Part shown: positions 37,195 through 49,740 of the stretch, piece by piece
How positions within the stretch are numbered: the first letter of the stretch is position 1
Layout: each line of letters opens with the position of its first letter
Assembly: GCA_018398765.1 (NCBI GenBank)
Contig: JAHBMJ010004137.1
Location: 82,967-146,966 of the forward strand
Length of the DNA stretch: 64,000 nt
Direction: 5' to 3'
Source of the DNA: Chromera velia
Taxonomy: Eukaryota > Sar > Chromeraceae
The notes under the pieces: model-generated
What the model saw: only the letters and a program-made list of their open reading frames with translations
What the model was told of the DNA's origin: nothing
Databases searched by the model: none
Program-made: the position numbers and the translations under genes

Positions 37195-40100
37195 GAAGAA
37201 GAAGTGCCGTTGCTGCTCTCAGACGGTCGCTGCTTTCGACGGACGCCTGCTGTACCGGAGATGAGACGGGACGAGCTGCTACACACAGCAAACAGCAGAA
37301 GTATGGCTTTCCTTGCTGTCAAGGAGTATCCGCCTTTTTTGAGCACTATGACCGCTTGACAAATGCCCAGGAAGAAAGGCTCCATCCAATCTAGATCGGT
37401 CTACCGCAACATTCTGATTCAACACTTCTCACAAGGACCGAAACCTTATGAGTGAGTGATCGTTTCAGAAAGGGACAGACGGACCTTCTGAGGGACTGGG
37501 ACCGTATCCGGGTGACCCTCCTCCTCCCAGCCCCAACCCCCCGCCAACTAGGGCCTCTCTGACGCTGTTGCTGTTGCCCCCAGAGCCCCGAGAGACGGGG
37601 GCAGGCGAGGGCGAAGGAGAAGGATACGAGGGGGGCGAGTCGCCACTCCCCAGCGAAATCCCGGCACCCCCACTGCGAGATGCCCCCCCTGCTCCTCCCG
37701 CAACGTCCATGAAGCCGAGACGGAGAGTGTGTCTGGATGCATCAAGAAAGTGAGGGAAAGGAGAAGGTAAGAAAGAGTATGTGAGACACGAGTTCATTAC
37801 AAAAGGCTCTCAGCAAGTATTCGGGCATCAAGCAATGGCCAAAATATGCTTCGCCCAGGTCAAAAAGTTGGAAGTGCAGAAACAGCCCAGACAGACAGAG
37901 AAGCAGGGAGAGGTGATAAATGGTCGGAGACTTTCGTTGCGGTCTTTCACTGGTCCAGGTGCACGCCTTCCAACTGACTTGATGTCTTCCACGGCATCAT
38001 CTCCGAATTGGGCCACCCCCATGTGTATCTTTTTGAAAATCTGCAGACAGACAGACACACAGACAAAGATATACACATGGGGCGGTCAGTCGGTTAAGCC
38101 AGGGAGGCACTTGCAGGGAGAGGAAGCGAAAGGAGCAAGAAGCTAAGCACGTCACTCAACCCACCAACAAACAGCTGAGGACACACACCACAAGACTGCA
38201 GAACCCAAGCCTTCAGTGAACAACACCGTTTCCTCCCCCAACAGACTAAGCAGAAACTTCACCCAACAAGGTGCCCGCCTTCTTGTCTGCCTGTCTGTCC
38301 ACTGTGATGCATACCATTTCGTTCTGCGTCAGTGTTCCCGTTTTGTCTGTGAGAAGGAAATCGATTCTTCCGAGTTCCTCCGGGATCGTGGAGGTCCTCA
38401 CGATCGTTTCTGGAATTTTGTCGTCCTTCATCATCAACACCGAGTAGAGGGTCTTTGCCATGTCCAGATTCACCCGGAGAGAAATCGGAATGATCGCAGA
38501 TAGCAGCAGGATGAATCTGCACAGGTACACATACCTGCACAACAACACAACAACACGTCTGTCAATTCAAAATAATAGCCAAAGAAGAAACGCGTGGGGG
38601 GTTTAGTGCACCGTTCAAGGGGCTGCCCCAGAAAAGGTCACTCTACTCACTGAGTACCTAAAGCTGCAGTTGATTTGAAGGCGCCTTCTGGGGAAGAAAA
38701 CAGAGAAGCAGAATGATCTAAGACGTCACAATATAAATATAGATAAACATCTACTGCGGAACGCCCCTCACTGCCCGACTCGACTGCCCGCCTGCCTGCC
38801 TGCCTGGCTGACCAGATTCTAGAGAGGCCCTTTCCGAGGACGAGAATGATGGAGATGACCAGGAGGGCCACGCAGAGAATCTTCGCGAGGTGGTTGACCT
38901 CAATGTCGAAGAGGCCTACGTTGGTCTCGGAAGTTGACGCGTTCATAGCTGATCGCGTCTCCTGCAATCAGTCAGTCAGACAGTCACGCAGGCAGTTCTT
39001 TGCGTTTCCATCTGTTCGTCGGTCTCTTCAGTCAGGTGTCTGTCAGTGTTCAAAATAAAATCATCCAAAGGCAAACACACGAGGTGCGAGAAAGCGATAC
39101 ACGCGCTTTCAGTTGTCCGCTTGTCTCTCCAGACAAAGGCTTTTTTTTTTCCTTTGAAGTCCTCCTTCACCACACAGAAGCATGTTAGCCGCATGATGCA
39201 GAGCGTCTAAATTGAGGCGCCGTTGCACCTTTTCTTTCCTCACCACTGACTCTCACGTTATTTTGCACTTGCACTCGCTCGCTCACTCACCTTGCCTGTA
39301 TAGATCACCACTGCATACGCACTCCCAGAAGCGACCACAGTGTTTGCCCACAGGGTGTTCTCCTGCACACACACACAAGCTCACTCAGAAGAGATTGATC
39401 CACCTCAAGCGACAAAATAAAGAGGAAGGCGGAAGGGTTCTTCACCCTATCGAAATCCATTGGTGGTTTGTGCACGGAAGCATAACTTCTGCACGACCTC
39501 AAGGAAAAAAAGGAGAAAGAGGTGCAGGGATGAGAGGACAACTTAGAGACAGACTATATGTTTATTCTTCTTCGATAGACAGACAGACAGACAGTCTATA
39601 TGTTAGACAGTCGGAGAGACGCAGGAGGAGAAAGAGGAAAGGAAAGCGACTGACCAGTCCGAGAGGTTCGACGTGCATCGCCTCCCCCCCTCCGACAGAC
39701 GGCGTGATGCTCGCACTGCCTTCCCCCTTCTCCCCCCCCGCACCGCTCGTCAGCGGCACCAACTCACGAGCCCCCCCTGCGCTTCCTCGCACCCTCATAC
39801 CCCCATTGCTCGCGCCTGCACCGCCGCCCTGGGGTACGATTTTCCCGTTGGGGGTCCCGCTGCTCTTCAATGGCTGTTGGAGGCTGTCGAAGGCGGTGGA
39901 CGAAGAGGACGCGCCCGCCTGGCCTCCCTCGAGGTCCTCCTCCTCCCTTTGCACCGCTGAAGTGTGGTGGGACGATGCAGTGGTGTGCGTGACGGCAGAT
40001 CCCGGCAGATTCCGTACCGTGAATCGACCCTCGAACTCGTAAATGTCCTTCCTGCACGTTCATCCGTTCGGACATTCTCTCATTGATTCACTCATCTGTG

Positions 40101-41053
40101 TGTTTGTCGGAGTTAGCGCGGTCGCAAGAAGACTACGCGCCTTGTCAGCCAGGGAGGGATCTTGTAGGTACACACCCAACAAAACTACTCTGGAGGAAAG
40201 AAAAGAGACGGGCACATTCAGTCACACAGGCTGTCCTGACAAATAACATGGCCGACTCACCGTGGCGCCTCGACCTCGCAGACCGCGTCCAGGAGAACCA
40301 GATGCTCTGGATTTCCGTGAGTTGCGTTTTGTGCCATCTGCTGAGTGCAGGAGATGGGTCTCCTAAGCTTCCAGTCAGTCTCCCCGTCCAGTTGGTCTGT
40401 TCGGATGAACGTGCTGCCTGAGGCCTCGGTCGTTCGAAGCATCAAGGCATCAGCAGGGACACGCTGGTTAGCGTTGATCACAATCACGTGACCGACTTTG
40501 ATGTCGGCTGCTGCGATCGGCTCGGGACCTGCATGCAGTCAGCGTGAGGGGGGGGACCGAGGGACGTGAATGAGAGGGAAGGGGAAGGAAAGGGAAGGGA
40601 AGAAATGAAAGGTAGAACGAAGGAACATGACACGTAGACGTGGGCACACGCAGACATACATACCCGTACAGACAGCCACGCATGCACAAACAGACGTGTA
40701 CAGGAAGGCAGTCTGGGGAGCGCAGAAAGCCACCAAACAAAAGGAAGATCTTTCCAACCAATTCGGGCGGCCGTTGCGGTCATGTGGAAGTGCGACATTC
40801 CCCCACTGCCTGTTGACTTCTTTGTCGATGGACTGATTTCGCGGTCATTTTTCTGTTTCATTTCTCCATGAATCAATTCACAGATAGACATGCATGCATG
40901 GATGCATGCAGGTTGGGAGACATGCACCGAAGACGGACGGACCATCTGGAGTCATTCGGGTGTACTCCTCCCCATTCAGCTCCTTGTCGCGAAGATATCT
41001 GCACACGCCGGGAGTCAATTTGAAATGGAAACGCGACGAAACACTCACACACA

Positions 41054-41085
<32 letters not shown>

Positions 41086-42919
41086 GAGAGAGGGAGAGAG
41101 AGAGAGAGAGAAAACACACAGAAACACAAAATCACGAAAACCTCTCCAAGGAAAGAAGGCGAAGGGTGGGCGGACGGGCCGGAGCGGGTGGAAGAGAAAC
41201 AAGACAAGACTGGAATTAAAAGCACCCCCAATGAAAGAAACAGAAACGACCAATCAAATAATCAAATTACCTCTGGAAGTCGTCATACGCCTCCTTCGAG
41301 AGGGTCACCGTCAGGACAAAGATCAGCGGAGCCAGATAGGTCGAGATATACCCTGCAGGGAGAGACCCACACATTTGCATTTGTTTTTTTGCATTGATTC
41401 CTCTTTGCTGTCGGGGCACTTTCGTTGTTTTTCAAAAGCCGAACAAGCACGCAATTCAGATCCCTTCCGGTATCAAAGTGGGAAAACATCGAGCGAAGGA
41501 AAGAAAGGCGTAGCGTCTTTTATCATCGAAAGGACAGGGATCAAAACGCAGATCGAAAGACGATGCACGAAGTCCCGCTATCACTCGAAGGGAAAGAAAA
41601 GACAAGACAAAAACACAAATGAAAAAAAAAAATCGTTTCAAGGGTCTCACATGAACAGAAGGGACTCAACTGTCTGCCCCGAGTCCATTATCCTTTGCTC
41701 ATGAAAAGGCACCAATGAAGAAGCATCATTTCTCCGTGAATCCTATAGCGGAGAACACAATCTGACTCTGAAGAAAAGAGACCCCCTATCTCCTCTGTCT
41801 TTCTCTTTCTCTCTCTGTGACTCACCGATGGACAGCACCGGAATAAACTGGGACAGTGCCGTCAAGAGATAGAACAAATTGAAGAAGAATCTGCACGAAA
41901 TCATTCAAAACAAACAAATGAAGGTGCGCAGGCAGTTTGACCGCAAATGACACGGCGAGGGAGAGGCAGGCAGGCAGAGAGACAGGCAGGCACACAGGCA
42001 GAGATCATCACAGTCACACTACATGTTGAAAAGGGTATGCACAAGACAGGAGGCAGGCAGGCTGACCGGAACTGCTCGTAGAGGACCACGGGCAGGAAGG
42101 TGAAAAGGTTGTACTTCTGATTTCGAGCTTTGTTGCTCACTGCATCAGCATAGAGGGAGAGAAGGGGAAATATCGACACAAGCAGACGGAGATCAGGGAC
42201 CGGACGTTAAGCCATCGGAGGCAAGCACGCAGCTGCAGTCGGAGGCAGAGTGGCCTGGAGAAATAGAGGGCAAGGGGGCCGAGAAGACAGTCGGATGTAC
42301 ATGGAAGGAAGTTGAGTTCAAACGCAGTGGATTGGGTGGCTCTGCAAGACTGCCTTCGGGTAAGGGGCGGCTAGAGGAGACAGCCAGAGTATCAGAATGA
42401 GCTAGTCCCTGTGCTCCCATGCACCCTCGATGCGTCTCCCGATGGCCTGAGCATGCGCATGAACAAGAAGGGACACCACCAATCCGAATTCCCTGTCCAG
42501 ATTGACTGACCAAATCGGGAGGGGCGCGTCGTTCCTGCCAGATGAACATCACGGGCCAAGAACGTCGCTTGAGGTCCACAGAAGCAGGTTACCAGCCAGG
42601 TGGACATCTTCGACAACGTGGAAGCGTTCTGCACACAGATAGGCAGGGAAGTACAGAATCAGGGACTCGGGGGATGAAGGGCCGTCTGGCCACAAGTGGA
42701 TCCACAGCGAATGAGCAACGCATGCTTCGGTGTACGCACTTGGCCGAATCGATTGTTCAACAATGGGGCGTCCTCCAGTTCTCCGGGCACTCTTTCGTGG
42801 TTATTGTCTCTTCCCTGGTCTCGTGCCTGTGAGCCGGATGGCTTCACTTGCATGTCACTCAGCTCTGAGTACTTTACCTCTTTTGTGGACCTGCCGATAA
42901 TATGTCCAACGGAGCGCAT
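32215..42919 (-). CDS. NEO1: P4-ATPase phospholipid flippase, NEO1/ATP9 subfamily
   Basis: Flips aminophospholipids to the cytosolic leaflet of Golgi/endosomal membranes. Exons: 42919-42740, 42628-42511, 42139-42067, 41890-41826, 41352-41271, 40998-40943, 40528-40261, 40051-39655, 39362-39291, 38961-38813, 38534-38315, 38040-37979, 37732-37485, 37010-36682, 36448-36189, 35883-35812, 35414-35147, 34798-34640, 34293-33988, 33801-33658, 33268-33057, 32757-32670, 32430-32215. They give 1347 residues in one frame. Motifs: [11 protein letters not shown], actuator [12 protein letters not shown] (about residue 239), PISLR, phosphorylated Asp in [10 protein letters not shown] (about 550), [14 protein letters not shown]-like [15 protein letters not shown] and [18 protein letters not shown] rather than DGETNLK marks the NEO1/ATP9 branch, whose known members work without a CDC50 subunit. 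It is about 300 residues longer than animal ATP9, from Gly/Ser-rich inserts in exons 8, 13 and 14. The last residues are uncertain, because the frame may splice after LFK. Confidence 0.95.
35903..36073. other. Assembly gap (171 N) in flippase intron
   Basis: The gap lies between exons 36448-36189 and 35883-35812 and is bordered by a 15-base G run on its right. The exons on either side join in frame, so no coding sequence need be missing. Confidence 0.98.
41040..41112. repeat. (CA)n(GA)n microsatellite in flippase intron
   Basis: Purine/CA run on the plus strand, which is a pyrimidine-rich tract in the transcribed sense. Similar runs occur in other introns or flanks of this gene at about 32494-32565, 35521-35572 and 37162-37194. 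Confidence 0.95.
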
Positions 42920-43185
42920 CAATCCGCAACGCCACCATGCAGCATCTTTCTTCTATTCTATCAAGAGCCCGGCCTCAACCCTTTGTGCTTCGAAAGACAA
43001 TCACAACACCTGCAGCGAATGCTTCCTTTCAAAATTTCGCCAACGAAGGAGCTTGAAAGAGACCTCTTGCCGTCGTATATCCGCTGGGTATCCCTTCTTC
43101 AAAAGCTGTATGACATGCATTGCCTGACCTCGCGAGCCATGCCGAGCTTAGCTCGGACTATATAGCTCAAACACGAGCCTCAGTG

Positions 43186-43202
43186 GGCGCGCATTGCGCG
43201 CC
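43186..43202. promoter_or_regulatory. GC palindrome upstream of flippase gene
   Basis: GGCGCGCATTGCGCGCC: 7-base perfect inverted arms around ATT, about 270 bp upstream of the flippase ATG. It sits beside a GAGCTTAGCTCGG inverted motif (about 43144) and a TATATAG word (43160). Candidate core-promoter element, by position only. Confidence 0.4.
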
Positions 43203-43606
43203 AATATATCAGCACGCTTCAGCGTTTCGTCGCCGCAAATCTTCTCTGTTTCAATTCACAGCAGGAGGGGAACCAGAGGGCCCTTCCAGCCTGAGTGCCT
43301 TCTCGGTAGGGAGGTCGCAGCGTTCTCCGGGTTTTTCGACTCGGAGGGCGTAAACTAAGCGATCCTTTGGTGATTGATTCTTTGTATACAAATAAAATGT
43401 AAACGCATGAGAGGAAAGGAAGAAAAGAAAGTTGAGAAAATAAGGGGCAAATTAATAGGGAAGGTCTCTTTGAAGTTGTTTTCCGCCATCAAAGGGTAGC
43501 CTTTGTCAAAGGGACAAACTTTTAGAAAGTTTTTGCCTTGCCTCTCCCCTCTTTTCATTGTTCTCCGAGTCCTACTCTACCGCCGCTTGAGAAATAAACC
43601 GCAGTA

Positions 43607-43750
43607 AAAGTGATCAATGAGCAGTGTTCCTGGATTCAGAAGTTGAATCAGAACAGACGGGACAAATCGGAACCTTTTAACAAACTAGGCTAGATCCGCC
43701 CTTCACATACGGGGACGTGGCATGTATAACAAAAACCTCAATCACGATAT
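43607..43750. repeat. Dispersed repeat R1, copy 1
   Basis: Shares with 47677-47820 and 50800-50905 the succession AGTGATCAAT, AACCTT, AAACTAGGCTAGATCCGCC, TCACATA, GGGGA and ACATGTATAACAA-type words in the same order and orientation. The rest of 42920-43606 holds the flippase upstream region and short AT-rich sequence without a gene. Confidence 0.7.
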
Positions 43751-44329
43751 ATCAGCGTGTTAGCATGTTCATTTATGATCTGTGGGGCCTTTTTTATACG
43801 TGTTTGAGAGATGTTTGACAGTTTGAGAGCTCATTCAGTTTTTTTTTTTATCTCTTTGTATTTCATACGAGGAGTCTGCTCCGTGTTTTCTCTTCATGTC
43901 GAAAGCTTCTCACGTTCTTGTGGACAATGACGGGAGCTTGAGCTTAAGCTTTATACTCGTCTGTACGTCCTGTTTTGTACTTGATTTGGCATCATCTTTC
44001 CTGGTTCCCTTCTATACATATGCTGTTCTTTGGTATATTCTGTTCTTCAGCATTTCTTCATCATGTATCGTCATGCAACGCCGTGCTTCCGCTTGAGCAT
44101 ACCACTGCAAAATTCGTTTTCCCGTATTTCGCTGATCGATTGCTATGGCCCAGTCGTATTGTCAAGCCGCCCCAGGGTTTTTACGGTACTCTAACTTTCT
44201 AGCTCCTAGTGTACCTATGCATTTCGAACTTCACCGGTGCTTTATACCAGGCGGTGAGCTCTGTGATGATATATCATTCACCGATCATGCAGAGTATATC
44301 TTTTTTCGAAGGTACAGCTCTCTGAGCGC

Positions 44330-45895
44330 GTCCGCCTGTATTCCTGGCTGTATTCCTCCTCCAGCAGCAGGGCTTCAGCCTGGCTGAGTACCATTCCCTC
44401 ATCTCAGACTGGTTAGCTGCGCTTTCTTTCTGCAGTTTATCGGATAACGATCCGCATTCGTCTTAGCCTGGGCATCCCGGAGATGCGCAGTGCAGGGGTA
44501 TATATATGTGGGCCTCCTCTTGACCCCAGAGAGCACCATGCACAGAAGTGCCCAAACAAAGGGGGCATGCATTGCCACCCGTTTACACCCGTTACCGCCA
44601 TGAGTAGGTAAAGGGGGCGTTTATATAAATTCTGTGTGGGCTCCGTCATACACACGTACTGGAAAAAATGACCCTTAGTCACTTAAGGGTCGCTACCGAT
44701 TCCCATCTCACTGATCAGAGGAACAAACGGGCAGACACCTTTGCCTCCCTTTCAAACGATGACACTATCCTAGCGGATGTTTCCATCACTTTTCCCATCT
44801 CGTCTGATACCGCCCGCCTGCGTACCCGGTGAAAAACAGCAGGGGCAGCCGCCAAGACGAAGAGTGAGGAGAAACAGAGGAAATATGCCATCGCGGCTTG
44901 TTCAGCGGGCCTGCGATTCGTTCTGCTAGTCTTCGAAACCTTCGGACGACCAGATAGAGAGACGGTCTGAGCCGGGTCTCTTTTGTGAAGGAGCTAGTCG
45001 GGATTACAGGTTCAAGAGCAGGTTTTTCCATGGAAGAGGAGATGAGGACGGTCCAGGCGCGTCTCACAGACCGGTATTGGAAGGTCCTTGATTGTACGCT
45101 GCAGCGGTATGTGGCTATCAACATACTGACTTCTGCCTTTCACAGCAGGGGTCAGCGGGGTCCTTTCTAGCCGGCCTCCCTTTTGAGACATGAGTTTTCA
45201 ATACAGCTAGCGTATCAGAGGGACCATTTTATCCAGGAGGACCCTGAGATTGCTACGTGATTTGTTTTTTAATGCATAGATGTGCATAGATGTTTGCGTA
45301 TTCAGTCTTCGTTTCTTGTTTCTTCTGCGAGCACTTATTGGCAGTTGTGTATATATGTGACACTCTGTGTGCCTGTGCTGGATGTATGTGTTGCTGCTTG
45401 CCATCACGTCTTTGTTTCTCTAATCGATTCTACCTAGAAAGAGCTCTTACGGTGCCGCGGGAAGGTGTACTACCATGCATCTGTTTGCTAGTTTGTTGCA
45501 TTCCTCCTGCTTATACCATTGCTCTCAGACGTGTACCCACATTTCTTCCTTTTTTTTCGGAACTCCAGCCAGTTCAGTTCGGTTTACATTTTTTGTCTTT
45601 GTGCTTCGAGGTTTGAAGTCGATCTTTCTTAGTATTTTAATTTAAGCTCAAAATGTCTCACCACTGGCAGGCCGTTTTACAATTCTTAAGCCTCTTTTTT
45701 ATCTACTCCGGTCGTTGTTTATATCCTCCAGCTGTTGCAAGGTCTTTGTTGCAGGTTATGGCTATGGTTCATTGACCTAGGTTATAAACGCAGGCTTTGC
45801 CTTAGGTTTATACTTCTAGGGATTGAACCTATGCCATCGCCCCTATAGGACTGGGCGGTGAGCTCAATATCATCATCACTCATATATTTAGAGAA
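44330..45895 (+). mobile_element. Decayed retroelement 3' remnant (probably LINE)
   Basis: Plus-strand pieces resemble the end of a retroelement polyprotein. There is an RNase H-like tail (HLTDQRNKRADTFASL, with the His...Asn...Ala-Asp pattern) near 44690-44760. Just beyond it is a segment with KYAIAACSAGLRFVLLVFETFG, a motif common at retroelement C-termini. The end (about 45780-45890) runs GGGATTGAACC ... CTCAATATCATCATCACTCAT, sharing the CTCAAT-ATCATC tail seen at the 3' end of the LINE at 10955. Many breaks interrupt it and no intact frame remains. Boundaries are approximate. Confidence 0.5.
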
Positions 45896-46854
45896 TAGTT
45901 GTGTAGTAGGAGTGATATTCTGGTGGACAGTCATTCTTACCGTTTTACCACACCCATACACCGTCCATATAAGGGTTATGATAGGGGTCTATGAGATTCT
46001 ATGAGGAAGTTACGAATTACAACTTTTTTTATTATAGTTTTTCCGTAATTTGTATGGCGGCAAAATTTTTTATTATGAAAAAACCGCAATTCGGGCGTTG
46101 TATATGGAGCCACCATAGGGCCCCGGCATAGAAATCTCGTACGGTTCTTCATGTATGCAGTCTAGGCCTCTAGCTAGGCCTTGCACTATAAAATTAAAAA
46201 AAAAAAAATGAAGGTTTTATTTTTTTTTTTTAGAATTGTACAAAACTAAAGCTGTTAGTAAAGCACTTCAATCTGTAGGTGATCGAAGGTCATAAGAAAT
46301 CTTCATTGCCGACAAACCACTGAGACTGGCAATTGCCGGCAGCGAAGGTTGTTTTCGATCAGTAGAGATCACAACTCTGCAATAATAATGAATTTAGTGA
46401 TCACTTTTTCTATTGATTTTGCTCTAAAATTTTAAAATTAAAAAAAAAAAATGAGGTCCTTAATTTTTTTTTAGTAGAATTTTTTAGTGTAAGGCCTTGC
46501 ATGCAGTGCATCTTATAATTGTATACATACATACAATTCAATCATTCAATCATATACATGAATGCATCCATACTTATACAAGCCAATGATTGCATTAACT
46601 CGAAGACCGGTAAGCCAAAAAAGCCAATTAACCATTGTCAACCGATGAGGTGCGATCTTGTTAAGCTGCTATTAATCTTTTGATGCAGAAATCGCCGCGA
46701 CCAGCATACACGCATTCAGACAGAGAAAGCATGCTAGAGATAGAGATAGATGGGAGAAGCATGCTTGTGCCGGCTTGTGCCTGCCTGTGCCTACATGCCT
46801 GTTCTTATCTGTGGCTGTGGCTGCGTGCCTGACTGCCTGCCTGACAGAATGACT
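45896..46854. other. AT-rich repeat-island DNA, no gene
   Basis: AT-rich sequence with two similar blocks of poly-A, ATGA(A/G)G, then poly-T (about 46192-46235 and 46438-46480), and a paired GTAATT/AAAAACCG-type motif near 46040-46090. No open frame of note. Confidence 0.5.
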
Positions 46855-47112
46855 CTCTGTGAAGGCCAGGAGGGGTGAATGAATGGATAGATGGATGGAT
46901 GGATGACTGAATGTCGGGATGAGCGAGTGAGTGAATGAGACTTCAATGAGTGAGTGAGTGAGTGAGCGAGTGAGCGAGTGATCGAGTGCAGGTATAAATC
47001 TCAGAGTGAGTGACTGAGTGGATGACTGAGTGGAAGTGGGTGAAAGAGCAAGTAAGTGCGAGTGGGTGAGTGAATGAATAAGTAAATGGATGAGTGAGTG
47101 AAGGTGGTATGA
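46855..47112. repeat. Degenerate (GAGT)n/(GGAT)n tetranucleotide array
   Basis: About 250 bases of GATG, GAGT, GAAT and GAGC tetramers. Beyond it, 47113-47676 is unassigned sequence with ACTCGGGC-type short repeats (about 47270-47350). Confidence 0.85.
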
Positions 47113-47676
47113 GAGGGATTATTATTAGTTATTATCAGCAGGTTGCGTTACTGTTTTTCTATAATTCATCATTTTAAAGCTTCGGTTACTGAAAAACCGT
47201 AACTCAGCAGCCTGACGGCCACCTTGTTACTATTCTAAAGCCGTTACTCTTATGTAGCTAGTGTACATGCCCGAGTTTCGCACCCGAGTTTTTCTTTTGG
47301 AAAATAGTTGACTTGGGCCGACTCGGCAACTCGGGCGTGGTGAAACTTGGGCGTGCCCATGCATGTCCAAGTTTTCAGTGGGCAGTATACACTCAAGTTG
47401 CTCGTTGTCGGTGCTCGAGATCTGAGTTTATGTCACAACTTTATGACGACTGAGTTGCGTCATATTGCATCTAGTCTCATGTGTTCGAGTTGCTCAGTGG
47501 TTTTTGAATGGTCCTTGATGCTTAAGATCTGGGCTTTTACTACTTTTGCCAGCCTGAGGTTTCGATCTCCCCCTTTTTACCCCCTTTGGTTTCGATCTCC
47601 CCCCTTTGGTCTTTCTATCTGGCGCTATCTGGCCGTTGAAGTACGTTGAAGCCATAAGTGATAAACTGTGCATTGA

Positions 47677-47825
47677 AAGTGATCAATAAGCTTGCTCCTA
47701 GGATTGCTTCTAGAATCGAAACTAACAGGAAAAGACGGAACCTTCAGATAAACTAGGCTTGATCCGCCCCTCATATATGGGGATGCGACATGTATAACAA
47801 ATTATTAAAACCTCGATCATCAAGT
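47677..47825. repeat. Dispersed repeat R1, copy 2
   Basis: Best match to copy 1 at 43607. It contains GATCCGCCCCTCATATATGGGG, read in part as a CCCC/GGGG inverted pair, and ACATGTATAACAA. The following 47826-48149 is AT-rich without a gene. Confidence 0.7.
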
Positions 47826-48149
47826 TGTATTAGGTATTAAAGGCAGGGTGCCACTGGTTTGGACATCTCTTTTATTTAGTCTTTTATACTCTTCTACAAG
47901 AGTATCCCTTGAAAGATTCCCTTTCTCTATACATCATCTGTCTTATGATCTTTCGTTCTGTCGCTTAATTGAGATTTTTTATGCAAAAAGTGTCACACGA
48001 GCATGCCGTATGTAAGAGAAGATTTAACTATATTAGTCTAGGATAATCGAGCTTAGTAGAGTATAATAGAGCCTAATTAAGGATTTTTGGTATCAGAATC
48101 TATGCAATCTCTCAAAACCGCCGTTTTAAACCGGTAGCTTTTACATGCT

Positions 48150-49740
48150 TCATCATCATCATCATCATCATTATTATTATTAATCAGTCTATAGGCCATC
48201 ATGCAATGCATGAGTCTAGGACAATGCTTTATTGCCCCTTTGCCAGACCTGCATCATACAATGGGAGGGGGCTTCATTTTTGCAACTCTAAACACCCTGC
48301 ATCTAGATTCTAGAAGATGTTTTCTCAATAGCTGATGTTGTTTCCCTTCTGTGGGAGGAGTACGACGACTGTAATAGAGACTCTCAGGCAGTAGAGGCAG
48401 ACAGGAAGACCGGTAGAGAGGGGGGACGGGAGATGTACTTGAGAGATGGAAAAAGAACATTCAAAAGGTGAGACAGGAAGAGGGGTAAGTAACCTGGTCC
48501 ATCACATGCATCGATTCGCAGGCCTTACGATGGAGGGCGCAGACAAAATCTAACAGATGTTTCGCAAGAGTCACAGGGCCGGTATAGATGAGTGTCTGAG
48601 TGCCAGGGTGACCTTCATTCGTGCCAACAATTCGCTTTGCGTTGCATGTTTTAGAGGGATAGAGTCTTTCGATAGCAACCACTTTCTCTCTTTTTCTTGA
48701 GCTCTGTCTAATTTGGCTTCAATTTTGGTTACAATTGCATTCAGAGCCTCTCAATCTGCTCTTGTTTCTGTGCATTCAGTTAGTCGGTGCAGCAGATCGT
48801 CTGCTTTGCTCCTGTATGCACGGCAAACCGCGTCTTCCAGCCCCCTGTAAGGTACATGGGGGCGACCACTAAGCAACATATACAGCAAGGCTGAAAAAGG
48901 GCCTGAGGACCAGATCGCAGCGCAAGGGAGGGAAACGAAATGGGGGGAAGAAGGAGATGAGGGAAAAGTAGAGGAAAGGAAGAGGAAAGACAAACGTTGG
49001 GCAGTAGGATAAGACGTTTAGAACACATTCGGTCTGATGCTTCTGCTAAACTACAAAACCGCCCCCCGTGAAGCGGCTTTTTCTAGATAAGCATCAATCC
49101 ATTCATCAACTTCCCAGTTAATCACTTATCTTAAGAGAAGGAGACGGCCAACCTTGGTGGCTTTCTTCTTTCTCCTGATGGTTGGATTGACAGTCACAAA
49201 TTCTTCCAATCCGGTCAACCCAATCAATTTTTGGACGTGCATTATAGAGGAAGGACAATCACCATTTATTAAAGCCGATCAGGCATCCGCGGGCATCTTG
49301 AGGTCAATGTGTTTTAAGTTAGTCAAATACCCAGCAAGTCTCATCGACACGTACACACGTGCAGAAAGTAGACCGACAGCACACAGAGTAGGTACACGGA
49401 AAGAGGAGAGAAACAGATTCAAAGCCCAATGGACAAAGCACAATTGAAGGGCATCTAATGCATCCACGTCTGACTTGTGGACAGGCAGACAGTCAAACAT
49501 GTATAGAGCAATAGGCAACCAGAAAGCGTATAAATATAAAATTTTTGCTGCGGGGGGCAGGCGACCTAAAGAGAGTGCCACACTCTTTGCATTGACCCAT
49601 CCGTCTACTCGCTATGCTAAGCCTCTCTTCTATTATCTCCCTTAAGTCTCCCCCTTCAAACAAAAGAACACTCAGATACTTATACGACCCCACTCTCTCG
49701 ACTTCTTTTCCCCTAAATATAAGCCTGCCATAAATGAGCG
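48150..49740 (-). mobile_element. LINE remnant related to the 11-16 kb LINE (RT C-terminus to 3' end)
   Basis: The minus strand encodes KYLSVLLFEGGDLREIIEER, then FWLPIALYMFDCLP with VHKSDVDALDALQLCFVHW. These match position for position the thumb region of the LINE at 10955-16000 (KYKYLGNWVFEGGDL, LWLPVALYGLETIP, IDVACLNALQLRFVRY). Nearer the 3' end, LLHRLTECTETR matches the zinc-knuckle segment VHVLTECKDTER of the same LINE. It ends in a trinucleotide run (48150-48182). It is 5'-truncated: the RT catalytic core is missing. It is interrupted by several frame breaks. The two copies are clearly divergent from each other, so the family is old. Confidence 0.75.

Noticed and set aside
38650-38700. 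Possible extra flippase exon between the exons ending at 38813 and starting at 38534
   Set aside because: Including it creates a stop or phase mismatch; direct joining gives [14 protein letters not shown], which aligns with the family without a gap.
46855-47112. Regular short repeats that could suggest a CRISPR-like array
   Set aside because: These are degenerate tetranucleotides without unique spacers, in a eukaryotic contig.
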